DNA of 14,166 bases, taken from assembly GCA_005883445.1 (NCBI GenBank), contig VAZL01000100.1:1-14166 (forward strand). The letters run 5' to 3'. The notes under the pieces are model-generated. The model did not search any database. It had not been told where the DNA came from and saw only the letters and a list, made by a program, of their open reading frames with translations. This DNA is from Alphaproteobacteria bacterium. GTDB lineage: Bacteria > Pseudomonadota > Alphaproteobacteria > Rhizobiales > Xanthobacteraceae. Every line of letters begins with the position of its first letter. The first letter of the stretch is position 1. A program made the translations under genes and the position numbers. Of the stretch, positions 1 to 7,074 are shown in pieces.

Positions 1-480
1 ACCGCTCGCAGTCGCGACGATGATCGGGAAGAAGCAGACTAGGAATACGATGACGATCTTCGGCAGCGTTCCAAATCCAATCCACAGGGCAAGCAAGGGC
101 GCGATCGCGACCTTCGGCATCGACTGCAATGCCAGTAGGATGGGATAGATCGTATTCTGGAGAAGCGGCGAGTAGACGACGGCGACAGCCAAGGGAATGC
201 TGATTGCGATGGCGAGTACAAAACCCACCAGAGTCTCGTAGAGGGTAACCATCGAATGCCCGACCAATTCGGACCGCCATTCCACCATCGATTGTCCGAT
301 CAGGCTTGGAGATGGCAGCAGCCAGGCCGGAACTTGGAACTGGCGAACCAGAAGTTCCCACACAACAGTCAGCGCGATCAGCGTCATGGTGGCGCCCAAG
401 GCCGCTTTGAACGTGGAATCGGCAGCCTCGAGCGATTCGTCCTCTTGAGGCAGGGTGGCAGCGTTCGATTCGGCGGTCAT
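1..480 (-). CDS. ABC transporter permease, nitrate/sulfonate/taurine type (partial, 3' end outside window)
   Basis: Inner-membrane channel subunit that would work with the adjacent ATPase and periplasmic binding protein to import a small organic anion or amine. The reading frame starts at ATG 480 and stays open for 160 codons to the window edge, so the C-terminal part with the EAA coupling loop is not visible. After a polar N-terminus of about 25 residues comes a hydrophobic helix (ALGATMTLIALTVVWELLV), then the family-typical VPAWLLPSPSLI, a second helix (LVGFVLAIAISIPLAVAVVY), the YPILLALQSMPKVAIAPLLALW region and the next helix. These match SsuC/TauC/ThiX-type BPD_transp_1 permeases. Its ATG overlaps the ATPase stop by 4 bases (ATGA), and AGGAG lies 10 bases upstream, so translation is coupled. 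The substrate cannot be deduced. Confidence 0.9.
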   Translation of the reverse strand, partial: MTAESNAATLPQEDESLEAADSTFKAALGATMTLIALTVVWELLVRQFQVPAWLLPSPSLIGQSMVEWRSELVGHSMVTLYETLVGFVLAIAISIPLAVAVVYSPLLQNTIYPILLALQSMPKVAIAPLLALWIGFGTLPKIVIVFLVCFFPIIVATASG

Positions 481-1250
481 GACCGGCTTGCTCCTGGACC
501 GTGATAAATCACTTCTCGGATCTCGCCCGAGTACGACTTAAATTTTTGTGTGAATTCCATGTCGATGGTCCGTGGCCGTGCAAGGTCGATGTCTACGACC
601 CGAGCAATGCGGCCGGGCCGCGGCGTCATGGCCACGACGCGATCGGCGAGCAGTATGGCCTCGGTGATATTGTGCGTCACAAAGATCACGGTTTTCTTGT
701 CCGTGTCCCAGATCCGCATCAGCTCGAACCCCAGCTCTTCGCGAGTCATGGCATCGAGCGCCGCGAAGGGCTCATCCATCAACAGAACCGATGGATTGTG
801 TATCAGCGCGCGGCAGAGCGACACCCGCTGCTGCATGCCGCCGGACAACTCACGCGGAAAGCGTTTCTCGAAGCCGCCAAGACCGACAAGGTTGATCAGG
901 TCCATGGCGCGCTTGCGAGATTTGACTTTGTCGAGCCCCAGGATTTCGGTGGGCAACAGGACGTTGTCGAGCACGGTGCGCCACTCCAGGAGCACGGCGT
1001 CTTGAAACACGATGCCGACGTCGCGGGTGGGGCGCAGGAGCGGCACACCGTCAAATAGCAACGTGCCGCGTGACGGCTTGATGAGAGCGCCGATCAGCTT
1101 GAGCAACGTCGACTTCCCGCATCCGGATGGGCCGACGAGGGTGACGAATTCGTTTTGTTTGATCGAGAGACTGACCTCTTTGAGGGCCGTTACCCGCCCG
1201 TGGCTCGAGGCGTAGGTTTTGTGGAGACCCTCGATGTGGATCTTGCTCAT
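477..1250 (-). CDS. ABC transporter ATP-binding protein, nitrate/sulfonate/taurine type
   Basis: Cytoplasmic ATPase that energises the importer. At 257 residues it has the full length of the SsuB/TauB family. All nucleotide-binding elements are present: Walker A GPSGCGKST (residues 40-48), Q-loop Q83, ABC signature LSGGMQQR (135-142), Walker B VLLMDEPF (155-162), D-loop ALDA and switch histidine H193 in FVTHNITEA. It is the second gene of the SBP1-ATPase-permease unit and overlaps the permease start by 4 bases. A 142-base spacer with a stem-loop separates it from SBP1. No strong Shine-Dalgarno precedes ATG 1250. An out-of-frame reading whose TGA overlaps this ATG (see findings) could provide coupling. 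Orthology to SsuB, TauB or NrtD cannot be decided from sequence alone. Confidence 0.95.
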   Translation of the reverse strand: MSKIHIEGLHKTYASSHGRVTALKEVSLSIKQNEFVTLVGPSGCGKSTLLKLIGALIKPSRGTLLFDGVPLLRPTRDVGIVFQDAVLLEWRTVLDNVLLPTEILGLDKVKSRKRAMDLINLVGLGGFEKRFPRELSGGMQQRVSLCRALIHNPSVLLMDEPFAALDAMTREELGFELMRIWDTDKKTVIFVTHNITEAILLADRVVAMTPRPGRIARVVDIDLARPRTIDMEFTQKFKSYSGEIREVIYHGPGASRS

Positions 1251-1287
1251 TGCGATGCTACGCGTCTCGATGTGGCCAACGGTCGAA

Positions 1288-1320
1288 ACGCGCGGAGCAG
1301 GGGGCGCCGCCCGTGCGCGT
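1288..1320 (-). other. Intercistronic stem-loop between SBP1 and the ATPase gene
   Basis: ACGCGC (1288-1293) pairs with GCGCGT (1315-1320), and inside it GGGC (1302-1305) pairs with GCCC (1309-1312) around a three-base loop. In the minus-strand transcript this nested GC-rich hairpin lies just after the binding-protein gene. Such hairpins often protect the upstream message, or terminate part of it, so that more binding protein than membrane components is made. No run of U follows, so a simple Rho-independent terminator is unlikely. The role is inferred. Confidence 0.35.
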
Positions 1321-1392
1321 AGTTCACGCCGTCAAGGCCGAGAAACGGCAGGCGCTGCTCAACCTGATCAGCCCTAGTGCGAGTCGACCCGG

Positions 1393-2367
1393 TCAGTTCA
1401 CGAAGCCCGGCGCGTAGATGTCCTCCGGTGTAACCGCAAATTTCAGAGTGTACGCGCCGCTTACGATTTCGATTGCCTTCTTCACCCGGCCGGCATCCAG
1501 GACGCCTAGCGGCTGTCCCGTCAGGGTGCCGACGATCTTCGTCTCGCCTGCCGCGACATCTGCGTCAACTTCGCGATGATGCTTGTTCATGATTGCGCCG
1601 GCCTCCTGCGGATTGGCGATGGCGTCCTTGAGTCCTTGCATTGTCGCGGTGACAAACCGCCGCACAAGGTCCGGGTTCGATTTGATAATGCCGTCGCTCG
1701 CAATGATGCCGTTGCCGTAGAGATCAAGGCCAGCGTCCGCGTAGGAGAGTGCGAGAACCTGTTTAGGCGCGGCGCTCTTTGCCAAAAGCGGCTCGCCCAC
1801 CGTGAACTGACCGATGCCGTCGGCACGGCCGGTCGTCAGCATTCCCGGTAGCGTATCGGCTGCCGCGACGAGCCAAGTAACCTTGCTCGCATCGATGTTC
1901 GCGGCCTTCGCGTATGCGTCAAACAACTTCGGAACGGCACTGAATGCGGTGTCGGCAAGCTTCTTTCCTTCGAGGTCTTTCGGCTTCGCAATCCCCGATT
2001 CTTTGAGCACGTAGATCGCGTGCGGCGGCTTGGCATAGACAATGGCGACCAGCTTGGTCGGGATCTGGTCGTTCCCGCGGCCAAGAATAACGGCCGCGGT
2101 GTCGGCGAAGCCGATTTGCGCGGTGCCGGCCGCAACCTGCTTTACCGCATCCGCTGATCCTTGCCCGCGCACAATTTGGACGTCGAGATTCTGCCGGGCA
2201 TAGTAGCCCTTTTCGAGCGCAACGAAATAATAGGCATGTCGTCCATTGTAGCCGAAATCAGTGACGAAGGTCACCTTGTCTGCGGCCTCGGCGTTTCGCT
2301 GTCCGAGGGCGCACACGCAGATCGCGGCGAACATCAGCGAAACGCAAAGCTTCCCGCTGCCATGCAT
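1393..2367 (-). CDS. Periplasmic substrate-binding protein SBP1 of ABC importer (NMT1/THI5-like)
   Basis: Exported binding protein that would deliver substrate to the adjacent permease. The open frame reaches 2496, but ATG 2367 is preferred: GGAG lies 9 bases upstream and the protein then begins with a signal peptide (MHGSGKL, hydrophobic VSLMFAAICVCAL, likely cleavage after AEA at residue 28). Length is 324 residues. The mature start VTFVTDFGYNGRHAYYFVALEKGYY is the NMT1/SsuA-like ligand-binding fold, followed by LDVQIVRGQGSADAVKQVAAG, IGFADTAAVI and DLEGKKLADT. SBP2 (10872-11813) is a close paralogue. SBP1 retains a KAANIDASKVTWLVA segment that SBP2 lacks. It is first in an operon with the ATPase and permease. 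The ligand is unknown; the family binds pyrimidine precursors, sulfonates, taurine, nitrate and aromatic acids. Confidence 0.92.
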   Translation of the reverse strand: MHGSGKLCVSLMFAAICVCALGQRNAEAADKVTFVTDFGYNGRHAYYFVALEKGYYARQNLDVQIVRGQGSADAVKQVAAGTAQIGFADTAAVILGRGNDQIPTKLVAIVYAKPPHAIYVLKESGIAKPKDLEGKKLADTAFSAVPKLFDAYAKAANIDASKVTWLVAAADTLPGMLTTGRADGIGQFTVGEPLLAKSAAPKQVLALSYADAGLDLYGNGIIASDGIIKSNPDLVRRFVTATMQGLKDAIANPQEAGAIMNKHHREVDADVAAGETKIVGTLTGQPLGVLDAGRVKKAIEIVSGAYTLKFAVTPEDIYAPGFVN

Positions 2368-2497
2368 TGTCTTCGTCTCCCATTTTTCCCGCCCGGCGTG
2401 CCTGATTGGGTAATCTTTTGCGATTGCCCCCGCTTGCATTCGTGCAGGATCGTTCGATCGATTCATGCCGCGGCTACGGCTATTGAATTGAGCCAAT

Positions 2498-2511
2498 TTT
2501 AGTATACAAAA
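2498..2511. promoter_or_regulatory. Putative operator, GTATAC-centred palindrome in front of SBP1
   Basis: Near-perfect inverted repeat TTTAGTATACAAAA; the core GTATAC is at 2502-2507. The same core occurs twice in front of SBP2. AT-rich palindromes with this centre are typical operators of GntR-family repressors. The site covers the likely -10 hexamer of the SBP1 promoter, so a bound protein would block RNA polymerase. No regulator gene lies in the window. The regulator family is inferred. Confidence 0.5.
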
Positions 2512-2528
2512 TTCCGCTCGTTGACAAG
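2501..2528 (-). promoter_or_regulatory. Predicted sigma-70 promoter of the SBP1-ATPase-permease operon
   Basis: On the minus strand, -10 TATACT (2501-2506) matches TATAAT at five of six positions. A -35 candidate CTTGTC (2523-2528; 16-base spacer) or TTGTCA (2522-2527; 15-base spacer) lies upstream. Transcription would start near 2494, leaving a leader of about 127 bases before ATG 2367. The -10 is embedded in the GTATAC palindrome. The spacer is a little short, so confidence is moderate. Confidence 0.4.
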
Positions 2529-2573
2529 AAGAGCGGGATTTTAGGGAGCATCTAGGTGGGCGCGAGGTGCATT

Positions 2574-2744
2574 ATGTCGCACGAAGCGAGTGACGATTTT
2601 GCCCCTGATCGCGATCGCGTCGCTGATGCGGACCCTGCGGTGCCGATAATCGACATTGCGCCATTCGTGCATGGTCACCCCGCTGCACGCGAAATGGTCA
2701 TCGCCGCGGTGAAGCGCGCTTGTGAGCAGGTCGGGTTCCGCTAG
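2574..2744 (+). pseudogene. Truncated 2-oxoglutarate/Fe(II)-dependent dioxygenase (N-terminal remnant)
   Basis: A 56-codon frame from ATG 2574 (AGGTG 5 bases upstream) encodes AVPIIDIAPFVHGH, then REMVIAAVKRACEQVGF, then an arginine and a stop. This is the N-terminal signature of the isopenicillin N synthase-like dioxygenase family (DIOX_N: IPVIDLxPF, then AxxxACExxGFF). Intact members are about 300-350 residues with an HxD...H iron site. None of that is present here: the next gene starts 29 bases after the stop. The remnant is most likely the leftover of a gene that lost its 3' part. A functional 56-residue protein is unlikely. It lies divergent from SBP1, so the intact enzyme probably acted on the same substrate pathway. 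Confidence 0.7.
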
Positions 2745-2773
2745 GCCTGCTGCGATATTCCGTGGAGGTGAAA

Positions 2774-3832
2774 TTGGTCCCGAAGCAGATGAAGGCGGTA
2801 ATTTTTGAGCAATATGGCGACGCCGACGTTCTCAAATATACCGACTTCCGGGTGCCGACGCCCGAACGGGGTGAAGCGCTGGTCAAAGTCCATGCTGTCA
2901 GTCTCAACGGCTACGACCTGATGGCGCGCGCGGGGCGCTACAAGCCGAACAAGGGGAAGTTTCCGCATATTCTCGGAGGCGATTTTGGCGGCGAGCTCGT
3001 TGCGCTCGGGCCGCAGACGGTATGCGATCTGCCGATGGGAACGCGCGTAACGAGTTGGTGGATCCTTCCATGCGGGAGCTGCGAGCAGTGCATGGCCGGC
3101 CACCACAACCGTTGTGCAAGCGATTACCGCTATCTCGGCGCGCACGAACACGGGGCTTATGCGCAATACGTCAAGTTGCCCGCCAATCACCTGATCCCGC
3201 TTCCCGATACCGTGACGTTCGAGCAGGCGGCAGCTTTTCCTAATGCCTTCGGGACGGCGTGGCATATGCTGATCGATCGCGGCAATGTGCGCGCCGGCGA
3301 GACCGTGCTGGTGAATTCCGCGAGTTCGGGCGTGAGCATGGCCGCCATCCAGATCTGCAAGCTCGCGGGGGCTTACGTCTATACGACGTCGAGCACGGAC
3401 TGGAAGCTCGAGCGCGCCAAGGACCTCGGCGCCGACGAAGTGATCAACTACACGAACGTCGACTTCGTCGACGAAATTCTCAAGCGGACCAAAAAACGCG
3501 GTGTCGACCTCGTAGTCGAGCACGTCGGCGGCGATTTCCTGGAAAAATCGATCCGCTGCCTCACGCGCGGCGGCCGGGTCGTGACCGTCGGCGGAACGAA
3601 ATCCTATGATTGCAAAGTCCCGGTGAATTACATCTTCCATAAGGAGCTGCAAATCATTGGCTCGAACAGCGCCACCAAACATAATCTTGAAGTGATGATG
3701 CCGCTTCTGGGCGCAGGTAAGTTGAAGACCGTGATTGATCGAGTATTCCCGCTGCAGGAAGCAGCGGACGCGCATCGCTATCTCGAGTCGGGAAAGCAGT
3801 TCGGCAAGGTGGTTTTGCGTGTCAATCATTGA
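2774..3832 (+). CDS. MDR-family zinc-type alcohol dehydrogenase / quinone oxidoreductase-like protein
   Basis: Cytoplasmic NAD(P)H-dependent oxidoreductase of the medium-chain dehydrogenase/reductase superfamily. TTG 2774 is chosen because GGAGG (2764-2768) sits 5 bases upstream. ATG 2789 (MKAVIFEQYGDADVL), the usual family start, has no good ribosome site, so either is possible (352 or 347 residues). Visible elements are the GroES-like N-domain with GGDFGGELVALG, a structural-zinc lobe CGSCEQCMAGHHNRC (cysteines near 100, 103, 106 and 114), and a Rossmann fold with NSASSGVSMAAIQ. The catalytic-zinc positions are not conserved: SLNGYDL replaces the usual cysteine and GGDFGGE replaces GHE. It therefore resembles quinone/enone reductases that keep only the structural zinc. 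Substrate unknown. Confidence 0.88.
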   Translation: MVPKQMKAVIFEQYGDADVLKYTDFRVPTPERGEALVKVHAVSLNGYDLMARAGRYKPNKGKFPHILGGDFGGELVALGPQTVCDLPMGTRVTSWWILPCGSCEQCMAGHHNRCASDYRYLGAHEHGAYAQYVKLPANHLIPLPDTVTFEQAAAFPNAFGTAWHMLIDRGNVRAGETVLVNSASSGVSMAAIQICKLAGAYVYTTSSTDWKLERAKDLGADEVINYTNVDFVDEILKRTKKRGVDLVVEHVGGDFLEKSIRCLTRGGRVVTVGGTKSYDCKVPVNYIFHKELQIIGSNSATKHNLEVMMPLLGAGKLKTVIDRVFPLQEAADAHRYLESGKQFGKVVLRVNH

Positions 3833-3859
3833 TCGGCCGTGCGGGCCGCATGACGCTGA

Positions 3860-4506
3860 ATGCTGATGCAAGCGTCCGGTGACATTGCAATGCTGATTGC
3901 GGCCGCCCGAGCGCAGCGCCGCAACGTTCTCTCCGAACCTGAGGCGAAGGCGTTCCTGCGCGCGCAAGGCATTCCCATACCGCCTGGGCGTGCCGACTCC
4001 CACGCCGAAGAGGCGTCGGCGCGGTGATGTTTCCGGTTGAGTCTCCCGCCGCCGCGGAAGCGGCCTGTCGGACGATTGCAGCCCGCGTCGCAACCCATCG
4101 GCCGGATATCGCGCTCGACGGATTCCTGATTGAGGCCTATCGGCCGGCGCAGCCGGAATGGATCGTTGCGCTCCGCAACGATCCTCACTTCGGGCCCGTG
4201 ATCATGTTCGGTCTCGGCGGCATCTATGTCGAGACATTACGACAGGTCTCGTTTCGGTTGGCGCCGCTGCGCGACAGAGACATCGAAGCGCTCCTGAGCG
4301 AGCGACCGGCCATGCGGCTCTTTTCGGGTGCCCGCCGGCGCGCGCCGCCGGACCGCCGCGCGGTCGTCGGTGTACTGCGCCGCCTCTCCGACCTGTCCCA
4401 GCAGCCCTTGATCGTGCGCGACATATCCGAGATCGAGATCAATCCTCTCGCCGCCACCGAGAACGGCGTGCTCGCGCTCGACGCGCTGATCGTCCTCCAC
4501 TCCTAG
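3860..4506 (+). pseudogene. ATP-grasp (beta) subunit of NDP-forming acyl-CoA synthetase, disrupted by deletion and frameshift
   Basis: Two adjacent frames together make a gapped ATP-grasp_5 subunit. The first (3860-4027, 55 codons) encodes IAAARAQRRNVLSEPEAKAFLRAQGIPIPP, the N-terminal helix and start of the domain. The second is recognisable from about 4012 (GVGAVMFPVESPAAAEAA) to TAG 4506 and carries the C-terminal half with RNDPHFGPVIMFGLGGIYVETL and EIEINPLAA. The stretch expected between them, the strand with the ATP-contacting lysine (GYPVVLK-like) up to HKSD-like residues, roughly 25 codons, is absent, and the frame changes. TGA and the next possible start overlap (GTGATG), but a split functional protein would still lack the nucleotide-binding strand. 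The intact alpha subunit follows after 11 bases. The exact size of the loss depends on alignment with an intact homologue. Confidence 0.75.
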
Positions 4507-4517
4507 GAGAATAACCG

Positions 4518-5894
4518 ATGCGAGATATCACGCCGCTGGTCGCGCCACGCTCAATCGCGGTGATCGGCGCCTCGGCCAACCCCGCGAAATCCGGCGGTGT
4601 CCTGTTCGACAATCTCGTCAAGGGCAATTTCAGGGGGCCGCTTTACCCGATCAACCGCACCGCAACGCAGATTATGGGCAAGACTGCCTACCCCACACTC
4701 GCCGACGTGCCGGAAAAGGTCGATCTGGTCTATATCGTGCTGCCGCAGCAGCATGTGGAGGACGCGGTCAAGCAGTGCGTCGCTGCCGGTGCGCGGGCGG
4801 CCTGCATCATCACTGCGGGCTTTTCGGAAGCGAGTCAAAAAGGCCGCGGCGCCGAGGAGCGTTTGTGCGAGATTGCCCGCGCATCCGGATTGCTTCTCGC
4901 CGGCCCCAACACGATCGGCATGGTCAACGCCGAGGTCGGCATGATGGGGAGCTTCGTAAATTTTCCCCGCTGGGAGCCGGGCGGCGTGTCATTTTTCACC
5001 CAGACCGGCATCTTCACCGGCGCCGTCATGCTGCACGTCATGAGCGGCGCGAGCCAGCGCCTCCCTGTCGGCAAGAGCATCGATGTCGGCAACAAGGTCG
5101 ATGTCGACGAGCTCGATTTCCTGCACTTTGTCGCGGCCGATCCGACCACCAAGGTCATCGGCCTCTACATCGAGAGCATCCGCAATCCGCGCGCCTTCTT
5201 CGAGCAAGCATGCGAGGTACGTAAATCGAAGCCGATCGTCGTGCTCAAGCCCGGTCGCACCAAGGACGGTGCGAAGGCGTCCGCTTCGCATACCGGGTCG
5301 CTCGCATCCGACAACGACATCCTCGACGGCGCGCTGCGGCAATACGGCATCGCGCGCGCCGAGGATGAAGACGACTTCCTCAACGCGCTGCGCGCGCTGG
5401 TGATGTTGCCGCGGCCGCGCGGCAAGCGTGTGGGAATTGCGACAACGAGCGGCGCGCTCGGCGTGATCGCCACCGATCTGCTCGTCGAGAGCGGCCTAGA
5501 ACTCGCGGCGTTCGAGCCCGCGACCCTTGCCGCCATGCGTGCCATCCTTCCGGACTGGCTGGAACCGGCCAATCCCTTCGATTTTTGGATCGGCATCGAC
5601 ATCAAGGGGCCGCGTGAAGCGCACGAAGTCGGGCTCACCGCGCTGTTTGCCGATCCGAATGTCGACCTGGTCCTGTGCACCCTGCTCGCGCCGGGCAACG
5701 CCGATTTCCCCGAATTCGGCGACTTGGTACGGCGCCTGCGGCGGACCTACGACAAACCAGTCGCCCTCGTGATCTATGGCGGGGAGGCGGAGCAGCGCTG
5801 GACCGCGGCGCTAGAAGGCGCGGGCGTGCCAATCTTCAAGACGACACGCGCGGGCGCACGGGCCTTGTCGCTCATGGTTGAAGCGACGATGTAG
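4518..5894 (+). CDS. Acyl-CoA synthetase (NDP-forming), CoA-binding alpha subunit
   Basis: Catalyses, with an ATP-grasp partner, acid + CoA + NTP = acyl-CoA + NDP + phosphate through a phosphohistidine. At 458 residues it has the length of the alpha part of acetyl-CoA synthetase (ADP-forming) and pimeloyl-CoA-like ligases. The N-terminal CoA-binding Rossmann domain reads PRSIAVIGASANPAKSGGVLFDNL, then LYPINRT and LVYIVLP. The succinyl-CoA-ligase-like domain includes FFTQTGIFTGAV, VGNKVDVDELDFL and the phosphorylated histidine H258 in SASHTGSLAS. A good ribosome site (GGAG, 8 bases) precedes ATG 4518. The gene looks intact, while its beta partner just upstream is broken, so activity would need a beta subunit from elsewhere in the genome. 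Acid substrate unknown. Confidence 0.9.
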   Translation: MRDITPLVAPRSIAVIGASANPAKSGGVLFDNLVKGNFRGPLYPINRTATQIMGKTAYPTLADVPEKVDLVYIVLPQQHVEDAVKQCVAAGARAACIITAGFSEASQKGRGAEERLCEIARASGLLLAGPNTIGMVNAEVGMMGSFVNFPRWEPGGVSFFTQTGIFTGAVMLHVMSGASQRLPVGKSIDVGNKVDVDELDFLHFVAADPTTKVIGLYIESIRNPRAFFEQACEVRKSKPIVVLKPGRTKDGAKASASHTGSLASDNDILDGALRQYGIARAEDEDDFLNALRALVMLPRPRGKRVGIATTSGALGVIATDLLVESGLELAAFEPATLAAMRAILPDWLEPANPFDFWIGIDIKGPREAHEVGLTALFADPNVDLVLCTLLAPGNADFPEFGDLVRRLRRTYDKPVALVIYGGEAEQRWTAALEGAGVPIFKTTRAGARALSLMVEATM

Positions 5895-5908
5895 CGTTAG
5901 CCCATGTC

Positions 5909-7074
5909 TCACCGGCGCATGAGTGCAAGCGTAGTCCGCGCATAAATTTTGGCACAGTCGACGACGTCCTGCTCGTTCACGTAGTCGTCGATGCCGGCTG
6001 ACAGCGTCGGTTGCGGACCATAACAGACAGCGGGCACGTCGAGGTCACGCCAACGGCGGGCATCGCTGCCGGGCAGGCGCACCACGAAGGATGGGGCGGC
6101 GCCGCGCACCGTCGTCGCGGCCGACGCCAGCTCGACCACCAAACGGTTGTCGAGCGCGGTCCAATTGGCATCCAAGGCCTTGATGACGGCAATGCTGATG
6201 TCTTCGCCGTCCGTCTGCTCGCGGATCATCGTCTCTGTGCCCGCGCCGACGTCGCCACCTGGCTGCGAACCGTGCCGGCGAGGAGCGTTCCCGCATTCAG
6301 CGACAGCCGCAGTCCCAGATTTCCCTCGCCGCCGCTCACCCCCGCAAGCTCGCGTGGCAAGCTCGCGTACATCTCGTTCATTGCGTCGATGCGCGCTAAG
6401 AACGCGGCGAGCTTCATGACCGCGGTTTCTCCGCGCAACGCTCGCGATGCGTGCCCGCCCGCAGAGTGTGCCTCGACGTCGAGCCAGAGCAAGCCCTTCT
6501 CGGCGACGGCAAGGTGCATGAATCCCGGGCCTTCGCCGCTGATGAGAAAATCGCCGGCGACGTCTGGTCGCTCGCGCAGGAGGAAGACAGTGCCGCGCTC
6601 TCCGAACATGACCTCATCGGAGACGGCGGTCATCGTCAAACGTCCTTTCCACGCATTGCTGTGCCGTTTGAGAATAGTGGTCGCGAGGCACATGGCGGCA
6701 AGCGCGCCTTTCATGTTGCCCATGCCTAGTCCGTAGAGGCGGCCGTCACGGCGCGACAGGCGCGCGATCGGAACCGTCCACGCTGCGTCGTCGCCCGCTT
6801 CCATGGTGTCCATGTGCGCGTTGAAGACGACATGGCGTCCGCCGGCGCCGCCCTCGATGCGACCGATGATGTTGGGAGCTTCATCGTCGGCCGTGATCGT
6901 CTCGGTCGCGACGCCGTGACCCGACAGGTAAGCGCGCACGACCTCTGCTGCCTCGGCGGTGCGGCCCGGCGGATTGACGCTCGCTGCAGCGACGAGCCGA
7001 CCGCACAGCCCGATCAATTCCTCGCGCGCCGCATCGATGTCGCGACAAACGGTCTCGGCCAAGCTGTCGCTCAT
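5909..7074 (-). pseudogene. M20-family metallopeptidase/deacylase-like gene, split by deletion and frameshift
   Basis: M20 enzymes (ArgE, DapE, carboxypeptidase G2, YgeY) hydrolyse N-acyl or peptide bonds with two metals. The 5' part (7074-6226, 282 codons) contains FNAHMDTMEAG (H87, D89), YGLGMGNMKGAL, VSDEVMFGERGT and the lid start EAHSAGGHASR, ending after SLNAGTLLAGT in out-of-family residues and TGA. The 3' part (ATG 6229 to TAG 5909) carries LPGSDARRWRDLDVPAVCYGP and a C-terminal helix. The NxVP...DIRxPxG segment expected between them is missing and the frame changes. Several metal ligands are also substituted: N120 for the bridging Asp, V155 for the second Glu, and no His in the C-terminal SAGIDDYV. 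The start overlaps the ammonia-lyase stop by 4 bases (ATGA). The pairing recalls ygeX-ygeY of E. coli. Confidence 0.75.

Noticed and set aside
256..504. 82-codon open frame on the plus strand
   Set aside because: It is antisense to the start of the permease gene, whose frame is open to the window edge and has typical transmembrane motifs.
2741..4093. 450-codon open frame on the minus strand
   Set aside because: It lies antisense to the clearly recognisable MDR gene and the ATP-grasp remnant. Its translation is Arg/His/Ala-rich with no family motif.
6180..6260. Programmed ribosomal frameshift joining the two M20 halves
   Set aside because: No slippery sequence or downstream structure is evident, and the conserved segment between the halves is missing in all frames, so shifting frame would not restore the protein.
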